Assembly: GCA_012521465.1 (NCBI GenBank)
Contig: JAAYMI010000148.1
Location: 1 to 42,652 of the forward strand
Reading direction: 5' to 3'
Length of the DNA: 42,652 nucleotides
Source: Bacillota bacterium
GTDB taxonomy: Bacteria > Bacillota > Limnochordia > Darwinibacteriales > Darwinibacteriaceae
The notes beneath the pieces were generated by a model. That model had not been told where the DNA came from and did no database searches. It worked only from the letters and a program-made list of their open reading frames with translations. The translations under genes and the position numbers were made by a program. Shown piece after piece: positions 32,827 through 41,173 of this stretch. The stretch's first letter is position 1, and the number at the start of each line of letters is the position of its first letter.

Positions 32827-34638
32827 CTAGAAGCTTTTGTCCAGTTCTGCGATGAGCGATCCGACATAGGCCACAGCCTCTTTGATGGGCTCGGGTTTTT
32901 CCATATCCACACCGGCCAGCTTGATGAGCTCTAATGGCCGCAAGGTGCCGCCGGCCCTCAGAGCGTCGAGCCAGCGTTCCACTGCGGGCTGACCTTCCTC
33001 TTGAATATGTTTGGCACAGACGGTGGAAACAGTGAGCCCGGCCGAGTAAGTATAGGGGTAGAGGCCCATGTAGTAGTGGGGCTGGCGCATCCACGTAAGG
33101 GTGGCTCCTTCATCGATCACGACGTCCTCACCCCAGAATTCCTGCAGGACACTGCCCTTTAGGTCGCACAGCAGATTGGCCGTAATGGGCTGGCCCTGCT
33201 CTGCCATGCGGTAAACCCGCCGCTGCAGCTCCGCCTCGAGCATGTGGGTAACGTAGTTGTGGTAGTAAGTCTCAAGGCTCTGCAGGATCACCCAGCGCCG
33301 CATCCGGGAATCAGCCGCCCGAGAGATGAGGTGCTGGGCCAGGAGCCGCTCGTGCATGGTGGAAGGAGCCTCCACGAAATACGTCGAGGGGCGTGTGTTG
33401 GTAAAGGTCTGGTGGCTGCCTGCAAGGGCAAAGTGCCCAGCGTGTCCCAGCTCATGGGCCAGGGTAAAGGCACTGCGCATGTGATCTGCCCACGTGACGA
33501 GAATAAAGGGATGGACGCCGTAAGGACTGGAACAGAATGCACCCGTAGACTTACCGATGTTATCGGCGCGGTCCACCCACCGGTCCGTGAGGGCTCTGCG
33601 CATGATCTCCACATATTCGTCGCCCAGCACCGCCAGGGCTTCTAGGATTGTCCTGCCTGCCTCTTCATAAGTGGTGGACGGCTGGAAGTCTGGATCGAGA
33701 GGTGCCTTCAGATCGCAGAACCGCATCTCATCTAGGCCCAAAACCCTCTTCTTGAGGCGCGCCAAGCGCCGCATGTGGGGAGCAAGCTCTTTCTGGATGA
33801 TATCGTGGAGATTGTGGTACATTTCGAGGGTAACATGCTGCCGCTGCAGGAGCATCTCAAATACCGAATCATAGCCGCGCTGCCGCGCCAAAATGACCTG
33901 CTTTTTCACCTCGGCACCGTAGGTGGAGGCGTAGGTATGCTTATACTGCAGCAGAGTGCGGGTAAACGAGGCAAAAGCGTTCCGCCGCAGCTCGGTATCT
34001 GGTGAGCTCTCGTACTTCTCCTCAAAGAGCGCGAAGGAATTGGGCAGCGAGCGCCCGTGTCCATCTTCTATGGGAGCGAACTGCATATCCGCGGCTTTGG
34101 ACGTCTGGTAAATGATATACGGTGCGTCCAGCACTTCGCCCAGGGCGGCCAAAGTCTCTTCTGTCTGCGGATGCAGCCGGTAGGGTTTGGTCTCCAACAA
34201 ATCCCGGAGGAACTTCCTAAAGACCGCGAGGCCAGGATTTGTTTCCAGGTAGCCTTCCAGCTGTTCTTCTGGGAGCTCGAGAATCTCTGATTCCACAAAG
34301 GACAGTGCCGCCTGGACCTTGGCGAAGAGGGCACCTGCTTTTTGGCGCCGTTCCTGATTGGCCGCATCGGTGCCATCCGCTTCCAGATGCAGGCTGGCGT
34401 AAGTATAGACCCGCACCAGGCGGATATATAGTTTTTCCCAGGCTGCGAGGCAGTCGAGGAGGACCTGGGAACCCTCTCCGAGGCGGTTCTTATAGTGTGT
34501 GACGGTGACAATATCGCGTTCAACTGCCTGCAGCTCTTGCTCCCAGTCCTGGGGAGTGGGGAACAAGTCTTCCAGGCGCCAGGTTTCTTCCACGGGAACT
34601 TGGGCTCTAGTCAGGCGGGTCGGTAATTGTGTGGACAT
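32827..34638 (-). CDS. pepF: Oligoendopeptidase F (M3 family)
   Basis: A 603-residue cytoplasmic zinc metallopeptidase that cuts short peptides. The N-terminal M3 domain (about 120-190) is followed by the catalytic domain with TLAHELGHAGHF (HExxH, about residue 393) and the downstream Glu zinc ligand in FVEAPSTMHERLL. Length and layout are typical of PepF. ATG 34638 is chosen because AAAGGTGG lies 6 bp before it; a longer in-frame start at 34743 extends into the upstream intergenic region. It is divergent from the BMP-family gene. Confidence 0.95.
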   Translation of the reverse strand: MSTQLPTRLTRAQVPVEETWRLEDLFPTPQDWEQELQAVERDIVTVTHYKNRLGEGSQVLLDCLAAWEKLYIRLVRVYTYASLHLEADGTDAANQERRQKAGALFAKVQAALSFVESEILELPEEQLEGYLETNPGLAVFRKFLRDLLETKPYRLHPQTEETLAALGEVLDAPYIIYQTSKAADMQFAPIEDGHGRSLPNSFALFEEKYESSPDTELRRNAFASFTRTLLQYKHTYASTYGAEVKKQVILARQRGYDSVFEMLLQRQHVTLEMYHNLHDIIQKELAPHMRRLARLKKRVLGLDEMRFCDLKAPLDPDFQPSTTYEEAGRTILEALAVLGDEYVEIMRRALTDRWVDRADNIGKSTGAFCSSPYGVHPFILVTWADHMRSAFTLAHELGHAGHFALAGSHQTFTNTRPSTYFVEAPSTMHERLLAQHLISRAADSRMRRWVILQSLETYYHNYVTHMLEAELQRRVYRMAEQGQPITANLLCDLKGSVLQEFWGEDVVIDEGATLTWMRQPHYYMGLYPYTYSAGLTVSTVCAKHIQEEGQPAVERWLDALRAGGTLRPLELIKLAGVDMEKPEPIKEAVAYVGSLIAELDKSF

Positions 34639-34813
34639 GGGTACCACCTTTCTTCCAGGATTTGCATCAGTGTTTATTCCATAATTCTTCTTCCCAGTTC
34701 CGAGTCCTTTTTTGTGGATCATCTCAACTGCAATCCGGCGCACAGGGCGGAAGGAGTTTTCTAAGGCATGCCGAAAAATAGAGGTGAAACAAAACTATAC
34801 AGGAGGTCGTGGC

Positions 34814-35788
34814 ATGGCAAAAAGATTTAGTTTCTTATTGGTCGTCGCGTTAGTATTCAGCCTACTCACCGGTGCCGCCTTTGCTGAGCAAGTCCGGGTT
34901 GGCTTGGTCCTTTCAGAGGGTGGGCTGGGTGACCAATCCTTTAACGATGCAGCGTTCCGCGGGCTTTTGCGGGCCAGAGATGAACTTGGGATTTACTTCA
35001 GCTATGTAGAACCCTTTGATATCTCCGAAATGGAAGACCATCAGCGCTTCTTTGCTGATGCCGGCATGGATCTGGTCATCGCGATTGGTTTCACCCATGA
35101 AAGTGCGATGTACTCTGTAGCCCCAGACTATCCAGACACAAAGTTTGCGATTGTTGATACAGTTGTAGATCTGCCCAACGTTGCTTCCCTTGTATTCGAG
35201 GAGCATGAGGGTTCATTCCTCGTAGGTGTGGTTGCCGGTCTCATGACCAAGAGCAACAAGATCGGTTTTGTGGGCGGCATGGAAGTACCCCTCATCCGTA
35301 AGTTCCAAGTGGGCTTCGAAGAGGGCGTCCGCTATGTGAATCCGAATGCAGAGGTATTTGTGGGCTATGTAGGCGACTTCAACGACCCAGGCCGCGGCAA
35401 AGAAATGGCGATCAGCCAGTATGAGCGCGGTGCGGACGTTGTTTATCATGCTGCGGGCGGTACCGGCTTGGGTGTGATTGAAGCAGCAGCTGACAATGGT
35501 TTCTATGCCATCGGCGTAGACTCTGATCAAGACCACCTGGCTCCTGGAACGGTCTTGACCAGCATGGTGAAACGCGTCGACCTGGCCGTGTTCGAAACCA
35601 TTAAGGACGTGGTGGAAGGCAAGTTTGCGGCTGGCGTGCGCAGCTTTGGCGTTGTTGACGGCGGTGTAGGAACCAGCGAGTTCAACTTCACCAAGCACAT
35701 TGTACCTGAATCCGTACGGCAGAAGGTAGAAGAAGCCAGACAGAAGATCATCTCTGGCGAGATTGTGGTCACTGACCCAACGAAATAG
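34814..35788 (+). CDS. BMP/PnrA family ABC transporter substrate-binding protein
   Basis: A 324-residue binding protein of the basic membrane protein family, which bind purine nucleosides in characterised cases (PnrA, BmpA). The signal peptide (residues 1-23, ending AFA before EQVRVGLV) has no lipobox cysteine, though most relatives are lipoproteins. The mature start VGLVLSEGGLGDQSFNDAAF is the family signature; VYHAAGGTGLGVIEAA and the later IGVDSDQD are also typical. ATG 34814 follows AGGAGGT. It is the first gene of a complete importer (ATPase and two permeases follow). A terminator-like hairpin follows its stop. Confidence 0.94.
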   Translation: MAKRFSFLLVVALVFSLLTGAAFAEQVRVGLVLSEGGLGDQSFNDAAFRGLLRARDELGIYFSYVEPFDISEMEDHQRFFADAGMDLVIAIGFTHESAMYSVAPDYPDTKFAIVDTVVDLPNVASLVFEEHEGSFLVGVVAGLMTKSNKIGFVGGMEVPLIRKFQVGFEEGVRYVNPNAEVFVGYVGDFNDPGRGKEMAISQYERGADVVYHAAGGTGLGVIEAAADNGFYAIGVDSDQDHLAPGTVLTSMVKRVDLAVFETIKDVVEGKFAAGVRSFGVVDGGVGTSEFNFTKHIVPESVRQKVEEARQKIISGEIVVTDPTK

Positions 35789-35824
35789 CTCAGGCGCTAA
35801 GCAGTAGAACTTGAAAGGGATAAG

Positions 35825-35849
35825 GGGAGCAGTCACTGCTCCCTTTTTT
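35825..35849 (+). terminator. Intra-operon terminator/attenuator after the BMP-family gene
   Basis: An 8-bp perfect stem GGGAGCAG / CTGCTCCC, 3-nt loop, then six T. By form it is a strong intrinsic terminator, placed 36 bp after the binding-protein stop and 22 bp before the ATPase start. Partial readthrough would give more binding protein than ATPase and permeases. Confidence 0.85.
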
Positions 35850-35870
35850 CCCGATATAGGAGGCTTACCC

Positions 35871-37421
35871 ATGGCAACCGTCCTGGAAATGAAGGGGATC
35901 ACTAAACAGTTCCCCGGGGTGCTTGCTAACGACAACATTTCCTTGGATGTGGAAGAAGGGGAAATCCATGCGCTAGTGGGTGAGAACGGCTCAGGTAAAT
36001 CTACCTTGATGAGCATATTGTACGGGATCTACCGGGCAGATGCCGGCGAGATCTATGTGCGCGGTAAGAAGGTGGAGATCACCGAACCTCGTGATGCCAT
36101 CAACCTCAAGATTGGTATGGTGTTCCAGCACTTTATGCTGGTGGAGCCCCTCACTGTGGCGGAGAACATCGTCTTAGGTTCCGAGCTGAGGCGTGGACCG
36201 TTCCTCGATTACGATCAGGCTGTGCGGGAAGTGGAACGGCTGTCCGAGAGCTATGGGCTGAAGATCGATCCCCACGCCAAGATCCAAGACATATCTGTCG
36301 GCCTGCAGCAGCGGGTGGAGATTCTCAAAGCCCTATACAGGGGTGCCGAGATCTTGATCCTCGACGAACCCACGGCGGTCCTCACCCCGCAGGAAGTAGA
36401 TGACCTTATTGAGGTCATGCGCAATTTGCGTGCAAAAGGCACCAGTATCATATTTATTACCCATAAAATCCGGGAAGTTCTGGCCATCTCTGACCGGGTC
36501 ACGGTGCTGCGCCGGGGCAAGAAGGTGGGAACCAAACCGACCAGCGAAACAAATGCCCAAGATCTGGCAGAAATGATGGTGGGCCGCGAAGTGCTGCTGG
36601 AAGTGAAAAAGGACAAAGCAGAACCTGGAGAAGAAGTGCTCCAGATTCGGAACTTGGTCGTGAAAGATAGACGGGGTGCCCTCAAGGTAAACGGAGCGAG
36701 CCTAGCAGTGCGCCGCGGAGAGATACTGGGCATCGCCGGAGTTGAGGGCAACGGCCAGACTGAGCTCGTGGAGGCCATCGCCGGGCTGATTCGGCCTGAG
36801 TCAGGGCAGATTCTGCTCAACGACCGCGACATTACCCAGTGGTCGCCGCTCCGCATCAAGCAGGCTGGGCTGGGATACGTTCCGGAAGACCGCCACAGAC
36901 GCGGCTTGATCCTCGATTATACCGTGGCAGAAAACCTGATCTTAGGGCTCCACACGGAGGCCCCCTACAAGAGGAGGTTTGGCCTGCAGGATTTCCGGGC
37001 CACCAAGGACAACGCCGCCAAGTTAGTCGAAGCATTCGATATCCGGCCGCCGTTTCCCCATCAACCGGCCCGGAAGCTTTCCGGCGGCAACCAGCAGAAA
37101 GTGGTTGTGGCCCGGGAGTTTGACCGCAATCCTGATCTCTTAATCTGCGCCCAGCCTACCCGCGGCGTGGACATCGGCGCGATCGAGTTTATCCACCGCC
37201 AGGTTGTGGCTCAGCGGGACCGGGGTGCCGCAGTGCTGCTCGTCTCCGCAGAACTGGACGAGATTTTGTCCCTCAGCGACCGCATTGCGGTGATGTACAA
37301 CGGCAAGATTGTGGCCGTAATGCCGGTAGAGGAAGCGGACGAACACAAACTGGGCTTCCTTATGCTGGGCGGGCGCTTGGAGGATTATCAAGCTGGGGGA
37401 GGGAACAGCGTTGCTGGATAG
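35871..37421 (+). CDS. ABC transporter ATP-binding protein (tandem NBDs, BMP/nucleoside type)
   Basis: A 516-residue ATPase with two nucleotide-binding domains, as in RbsA/YufO-type importers. The first has Walker A GENGSGKST (residues 37-45), signature SVGLQQRVEIL and Walker B ILILDEPTAVL. The second has a degenerate Walker A GVEGNGQTE lacking the usual Lys, signature LSGGNQQKVVVA and LLICAQPTRGVDIG in place of Walker B, a normal asymmetry in this family. ATG 35871 is used because ATAGGAGG precedes it; an in-frame start at 35811 runs through the terminator. The next permease starts 11 bp before its stop. Confidence 0.95.
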   Translation: MATVLEMKGITKQFPGVLANDNISLDVEEGEIHALVGENGSGKSTLMSILYGIYRADAGEIYVRGKKVEITEPRDAINLKIGMVFQHFMLVEPLTVAENIVLGSELRRGPFLDYDQAVREVERLSESYGLKIDPHAKIQDISVGLQQRVEILKALYRGAEILILDEPTAVLTPQEVDDLIEVMRNLRAKGTSIIFITHKIREVLAISDRVTVLRRGKKVGTKPTSETNAQDLAEMMVGREVLLEVKKDKAEPGEEVLQIRNLVVKDRRGALKVNGASLAVRRGEILGIAGVEGNGQTELVEAIAGLIRPESGQILLNDRDITQWSPLRIKQAGLGYVPEDRHRRGLILDYTVAENLILGLHTEAPYKRRFGLQDFRATKDNAAKLVEAFDIRPPFPHQPARKLSGGNQQKVVVAREFDRNPDLLICAQPTRGVDIGAIEFIHRQVVAQRDRGAAVLLVSAELDEILSLSDRIAVMYNGKIVAVMPVEEADEHKLGFLMLGGRLEDYQAGGGNSVAG

Positions 37422-38454
37422 AATGAAGCGCATACCGTACCATGTGGTTTTGGCGCCCATCTTGGCTGTGCTGTTGGCCATGGTGGTAGGGTCAGGGTTT
37501 ATTCTCACCGTTGGGGAAAGCCCGTTTGCCGCCTATCGAGTCCTCCTGCAGGAATCCTTCGGCTCCATGCGCGGCTTTGCCACCACTTTGCAGCGGGCTA
37601 CACCTCTGATGTTTACGGGACTGGCCGTTGCCTTTGCCTTCCGGGCGGGGCTGTTCAACATTGGGGCAGAGGGCCAGCTCTATATCGGTGCCTTTGCCGC
37701 AGCTTGGGTTGGGTTTACCTTCACCAATCTGCCGAAGTTCATCCACCTGCCCTTTGCCATCCTGGCGAGCATGGTAGGCGGGGCCATTTGGGCGGCTGTG
37801 TCTGGCCTGCTGAAAGCTAAGTTCGGCATCCATGAAGTGATCAACTCCATTATGATGAACTATATCGCTTACTTCCTCACAGACTGGCTGGTCACGGGTC
37901 CGTTTCAGGGCAGCACGATGATCCCTGAGACCAAGCGGGTAGCTGCCAGCGCCACGCTCTCTCGGCTCATGCCGCCGACGCGGCTCACCACTGCTTTATA
38001 CGTCGCCCTTTTAGCTGCGGCAATCGTGTATTTTATCATGTGGAGAACTAAGCTGGGCTATGAAATCCGGGCAGTTGGCCTCAATCCCACAGCAGCGGAG
38101 TATGGCGGCATCAGCGTCGCGAGAATTACGGTAGCTGCCATGGCCATCAGTGGTGCATTGGCAGGCCTTGCAGGGATGGAACAGATTTTGGGCCTTAACA
38201 ACCGTTTCATCCAGCGGTTTTCGCCCGACCTGGGGTTTATGGGTGTGGCTGTAGCTCTCCTGGGCAAGAATCACCCCGTTGGCATCGTCCTGGCGGCGGT
38301 GCTCTTTGGTGCCCTGCAAACGGGGGCAGCGGCGATGGACCGCTTAACCAGCGTGCCCCGTGAGCTGATCACCATTCTGCAGGGTGTGATCATCTTCTTC
38401 ATCGCTGCGGAGTATCTCTTCAGCCGCTTTCTTAAGGTAAAGGGGGAAGCGTAG
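37411..38454 (+). CDS. ABC transporter permease (BMP/nucleoside importer, first)
   Basis: A 347-residue membrane permease of the RbsC-like family used by nucleoside importers (YufP/NupP type), with about nine or ten spans. Recognisable segments are ATPLMFTGLAVAFAFRAGLF with NIGAEGQLYIGAF, FGIHEVINSIMMNYIA and GMEQILGLN. The start is a TTG with GGGGGAGGG 7 bp upstream, overlapping the ATPase gene; an ATG at 37423 is a weaker alternative. The second permease begins directly after its stop. Confidence 0.93.
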   Translation: MLDRMKRIPYHVVLAPILAVLLAMVVGSGFILTVGESPFAAYRVLLQESFGSMRGFATTLQRATPLMFTGLAVAFAFRAGLFNIGAEGQLYIGAFAAAWVGFTFTNLPKFIHLPFAILASMVGGAIWAAVSGLLKAKFGIHEVINSIMMNYIAYFLTDWLVTGPFQGSTMIPETKRVAASATLSRLMPPTRLTTALYVALLAAAIVYFIMWRTKLGYEIRAVGLNPTAAEYGGISVARITVAAMAISGALAGLAGMEQILGLNNRFIQRFSPDLGFMGVAVALLGKNHPVGIVLAAVLFGALQTGAAAMDRLTSVPRELITILQGVIIFFIAAEYLFSRFLKVKGEA

Positions 38455-39387
38455 ATGTGGGATCTAATTGGGCTGCTGGTGAATACCACTGTTTTCGCTG
38501 CAACTCTCCGCATGGCCACCCCCTTGCTGTTTACGGCGGTGGGAGGCCTCTTTTCTGAACGGAGCGGCGTGGTCAACATCGGGCTGGAAGGCATGATGCT
38601 GATCGGCGCTTTTACTGCCGTTGCCGTGTCGTACTTTACCGGTTCGCCTTGGATTGGAGTCCTCGGTGCCCTGGCGGCAGGTAGCTTGATGGGCTTTCTG
38701 CACGGCGTGGCTTCCATCAAGTACCGGGCTAATCAGGTGGTGAGCGGAACAGCGATCAACATTTTCGCCGGAGGACTCACAGTCTACCTCCAGCGGCTGA
38801 TCTTTAAGATGGCGGGAGTATCCGAGGCTGTACCCCGGATAGTTGACGTGGAGCTTCCTATAATCAGCAGGATTCCCTGGATCGGTCCGGTGATCGGGCG
38901 GCAGAATCCCATGGTTTATCTAGCTCTCCTCACTGTATTTGCAGCCCACATCGTGATCTTCAAGACCGTGTGGGGCCTCAGGCTCCGCTCAGTGGGCGAA
39001 CACCCTGGGGCGGCAGACAGCGTAGGAATCAACGTTTACAAGACCCGCTACATCGCGGTCACCCTCAGCGGCGCTTTGGCCGGCGTGGGTGGCGCCTATC
39101 TCTCCGTGGCGCATCTCAGCCGGTTTGTTGAGGGGATGACGGCGGGACGGGGGTTCATTGCCCTGGCCGCGATGATCTTCGGCAAGTGGAATCCCATCGG
39201 GGCTTTAGGAGCTTGCCTGTTCTTTGGCTACGCAGACGCCATGCAGATGCGCCTCCAGGAAATCGGGATTCCCACGCAGTTTGTGCAGATGATGCCGTAT
39301 GTCCTCACCATGATTGCTCTGATCGGGTTCATTGGGCGGGCTGTAGCTCCTAAGGCTTCTGGTCAGCCGTATGTGAAGGAAGGTTAA
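38455..39387 (+). CDS. ABC transporter permease (BMP/nucleoside importer, second)
   Basis: A 310-residue partner permease (YufQ/NupQ type), with about eight to ten spans. Family segments include ATPLLFTAVGGLFSERSGVV with NIGLEGMMLIGAF, YRANQVVSGTAINIFAGG and RSVGEHPGAADSVGINV. Its ATG immediately follows the TAG of the first permease (GTAGATG), with AAGGGGG as ribosome site. Together the two form the heteromeric channel; the PHP hydrolase follows after 12 bp. Confidence 0.94.
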   Translation: MWDLIGLLVNTTVFAATLRMATPLLFTAVGGLFSERSGVVNIGLEGMMLIGAFTAVAVSYFTGSPWIGVLGALAAGSLMGFLHGVASIKYRANQVVSGTAINIFAGGLTVYLQRLIFKMAGVSEAVPRIVDVELPIISRIPWIGPVIGRQNPMVYLALLTVFAAHIVIFKTVWGLRLRSVGEHPGAADSVGINVYKTRYIAVTLSGALAGVGGAYLSVAHLSRFVEGMTAGRGFIALAAMIFGKWNPIGALGACLFFGYADAMQMRLQEIGIPTQFVQMMPYVLTMIALIGFIGRAVAPKASGQPYVKEG

Positions 39388-39399
39388 GGAGGCGGGTTC

Positions 39400-40845
39400 A
39401 TGCGCCGGGCATTTCAGAAGATTATTAGGCTCCATCCCGAGGATACGAAAAAGCTTGTTCCCATTCCCATTGAGATTCCCACCGGGACAGAGGCACTGCG
39501 CATCAAGTTCAGCTACTCTCCGATGGAGGTTGATGACCTGGAGTTAGGCAGGAACCTGATGCGCGCCAAGGTGAAATCGTATGCCGCGGCCTGCGAGGGC
39601 GACCCCAATATTCCCCCTGCTGTGCAGGCGTTTTGGCTGCAGCTGGCGCAGGATGTGGACCGTTTCCTGCCGCTGCGCAATCTTTTGAACTTCTCCCTCT
39701 ACGACCCTACGGGCCGTTTCCGGGGCCGCTGGGACTCGCCCCAGTATTTTGGCAGATGGGCGGAAATGGGGCCAGACCTCAGCCGAGGCTTTATCTGTGG
39801 TGGGGTCACTGCCGGCGAATGGACTTTGGAACTGGAAGTCCATGCCCTGCTGTCCAAAGAGGTCGAAGCGGTCCTTGAGGTTGAAATCTTGGGCGCAGAC
39901 GCTCCCCGGTGGTTTGCAGGTGAGATGCACTCCCATACCAACCACAGCGACGGCAGAGCTTCCTTGGCTGAAGTACGCCAAGCTGTGCGGGAGCACGGGT
40001 TGGACTTTATGGTGCTGTCCGATCACAACACCATCGCGGCTCACCCCGACATTCCGAAAGAAAACCGCCAGCCCTTGGTGATTCCTGGACTGGAGTGGAC
40101 CACCTTCCACGGCCATGCTGTGGCGGTGGGGGTGAGGGAGTACATCGATTGGCGGGCCGAGAAACAAGATACACTGCACGAGAAGACAGCAGCTGTGCAC
40201 AGGCAGGGCGGACTGGTAAGTATTGCCCACCCGTTTACTGTGGGCGACCCCTTCTGCACGGGGTGCGAGTGGGAGTACGCCAATGTGGATCCCCGCGACG
40301 TGGATCTAGTGGAGATTTGGTCTGGCTCGTGGCAGAAACACGCCATTCCCAACTGGCGGGCGCTCACGTGGTGGGATGAGCTGCTCAATCGGGGCTGCCG
40401 GATTACGGGCGTTGGCGCACGGGACCTGCACCGCTTGGAACAGCTCGATGAACCTGATACCGCTAATACCTACGTCTGGGCACCGATATGTTCCGAAGAA
40501 GAGATTATTGCCGCCCTGAAGCGCGGCGCAGTGCAGGTTTCCCAAGGAGCGCTGGCGGAGTTAGGGGTACAGACGAAAAGCGGAGCTGTCTATACGATAG
40601 GGGATACCATCCCGCGCCATGAACAAGCAGAGGCTGAGCTGCACGTCAGTGTCAGTGGTTTGGAAGGTGCTGGTGAGCTGCGCCTGATCGGAAACGGCAG
40701 AGTGATTCAGCGGGTCAGGGGATATAGCGGCGAACCCGTTGCCTTTGCCGTGCCAGGCGAGATTAGCTGGCTGAGGGTGCAGGTGCACCGCACCACTGCC
40801 GATGAAACCCCTCTCCTGATCACAAATCCCGTCTACTTTAGTTAA
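39400..40845 (+). CDS. CehA/McbA-type PHP-domain metallohydrolase
   Basis: A 481-residue protein. An N-terminal beta-rich region (about 1-165) is followed by a PHP hydrolase domain (about 170-370): EMHSHTNHSDG (HxH and Asp ligands), VLSDHNTIAAH, IPGLEWTTFHGHAVAVG, LVSIAHPF and GVGARDLHRL (late Asp-x-His). A C-terminal beta domain (about 385-480) may bind a ligand. CehA/McbA relatives hydrolyse esters or phosphodiesters, but the real substrate is rarely known. AAGGAGG precedes the ATG. It is the last gene of the BMP-family importer operon, so its substrate is likely the imported compound or a product of it. No signal peptide is seen. Confidence 0.88.
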   Translation: MRRAFQKIIRLHPEDTKKLVPIPIEIPTGTEALRIKFSYSPMEVDDLELGRNLMRAKVKSYAAACEGDPNIPPAVQAFWLQLAQDVDRFLPLRNLLNFSLYDPTGRFRGRWDSPQYFGRWAEMGPDLSRGFICGGVTAGEWTLELEVHALLSKEVEAVLEVEILGADAPRWFAGEMHSHTNHSDGRASLAEVRQAVREHGLDFMVLSDHNTIAAHPDIPKENRQPLVIPGLEWTTFHGHAVAVGVREYIDWRAEKQDTLHEKTAAVHRQGGLVSIAHPFTVGDPFCTGCEWEYANVDPRDVDLVEIWSGSWQKHAIPNWRALTWWDELLNRGCRITGVGARDLHRLEQLDEPDTANTYVWAPICSEEEIIAALKRGAVQVSQGALAELGVQTKSGAVYTIGDTIPRHEQAEAELHVSVSGLEGAGELRLIGNGRVIQRVRGYSGEPVAFAVPGEISWLRVQVHRTTADETPLLITNPVYFS

Positions 40846-40851
40846 TTTCCT

Positions 40852-40880
40852 TTGACATTCCCCCAGCGGGGATGTAAAAT
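40852..40880 (+). promoter_or_regulatory. Promoter of the T-box-controlled gene
   Basis: A consensus TTGACA (40852-40857), exactly 17 bp, then TAAAAT (40875-40880) preceded by TG. This is the strongest promoter match in the window. It lies 6 bp past the PHP hydrolase stop. Confidence 0.92.
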
Positions 40881-40895
40881 AGAGATAATATCAAA

Positions 40896-41147
40896 ATGAG
40901 CAACGGCGATGATAGGGAGAAGTACATTCATCAGCGACTTACAGAGAGCCAAGGGGTGGTGGAACTTGGCAGTCAAGATGGGCGGAAATACACCCTTGAG
41001 CTGCGAGCTGAATTAGCAGTAGGCTTAGCCGTATGCCGGCGTTAACGGCTGCGGGAGTGATGGCTCCCTAAGAGTGGGTTCCGTATGGAATCAATTCAGG
41101 TGGTACCGCGGCTTATAGTCGTCCTGTGCAGCAGGACGGCTTTTTTT
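40896..41147 (+). promoter_or_regulatory. T-box leader, candidate tyrosine specifier UAC
   Basis: The leader senses uncharged tRNA. It has GGAGAAGTAC in the Stem I lower part (from 40916), the apical ACAGAGAGCC (about 40941) and the antiterminator T-box CAGGTGGTACCGCG (41097-41110). The terminator stem GTCGTCCTG / CAGGACGGC (41118-41126, 41132-41140) is followed by seven T. The specifier region reads GGAAATACACCC followed by CTTGAG, placing UAC (Tyr) at 40989-40991 in the usual setting before ACC. The T-box base after UGG is U, pairing with discriminator A73 as in tRNA-Tyr, not with G73 of tRNA-Trp. It fills the 328-bp gap before the lyase gene. The T-box is certain; the amino acid is likely. 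Confidence 0.93.
41118..41147 (+). terminator. T-box intrinsic terminator
   Basis: A 9-bp stem GTCGTCCTG / CAGGACGGC with a 5-nt loop, then seven T. The alternative to this helix is the antiterminator formed with 41097-41110. Confidence 0.93.
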
Positions 41148-41173
41148 ATTACATTCAACCTGGAGGGATAGAA

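Noticed and set aside
35811-35870. The upstream start for the importer ATPase (20 extra residues)
   Set aside because: The extension would translate through the intrinsic terminator, and the family N-terminus and GGAGG site fit ATG 35871.
40896-41147. A tryptophan specifier (UGG) for the T-box leader, which would fit a tryptophanase
   Set aside because: No UGG stands in the expected context before ACC...TTGAG, and the UGGU T-box base does not pair with the G73 discriminator of bacterial tRNA-Trp.
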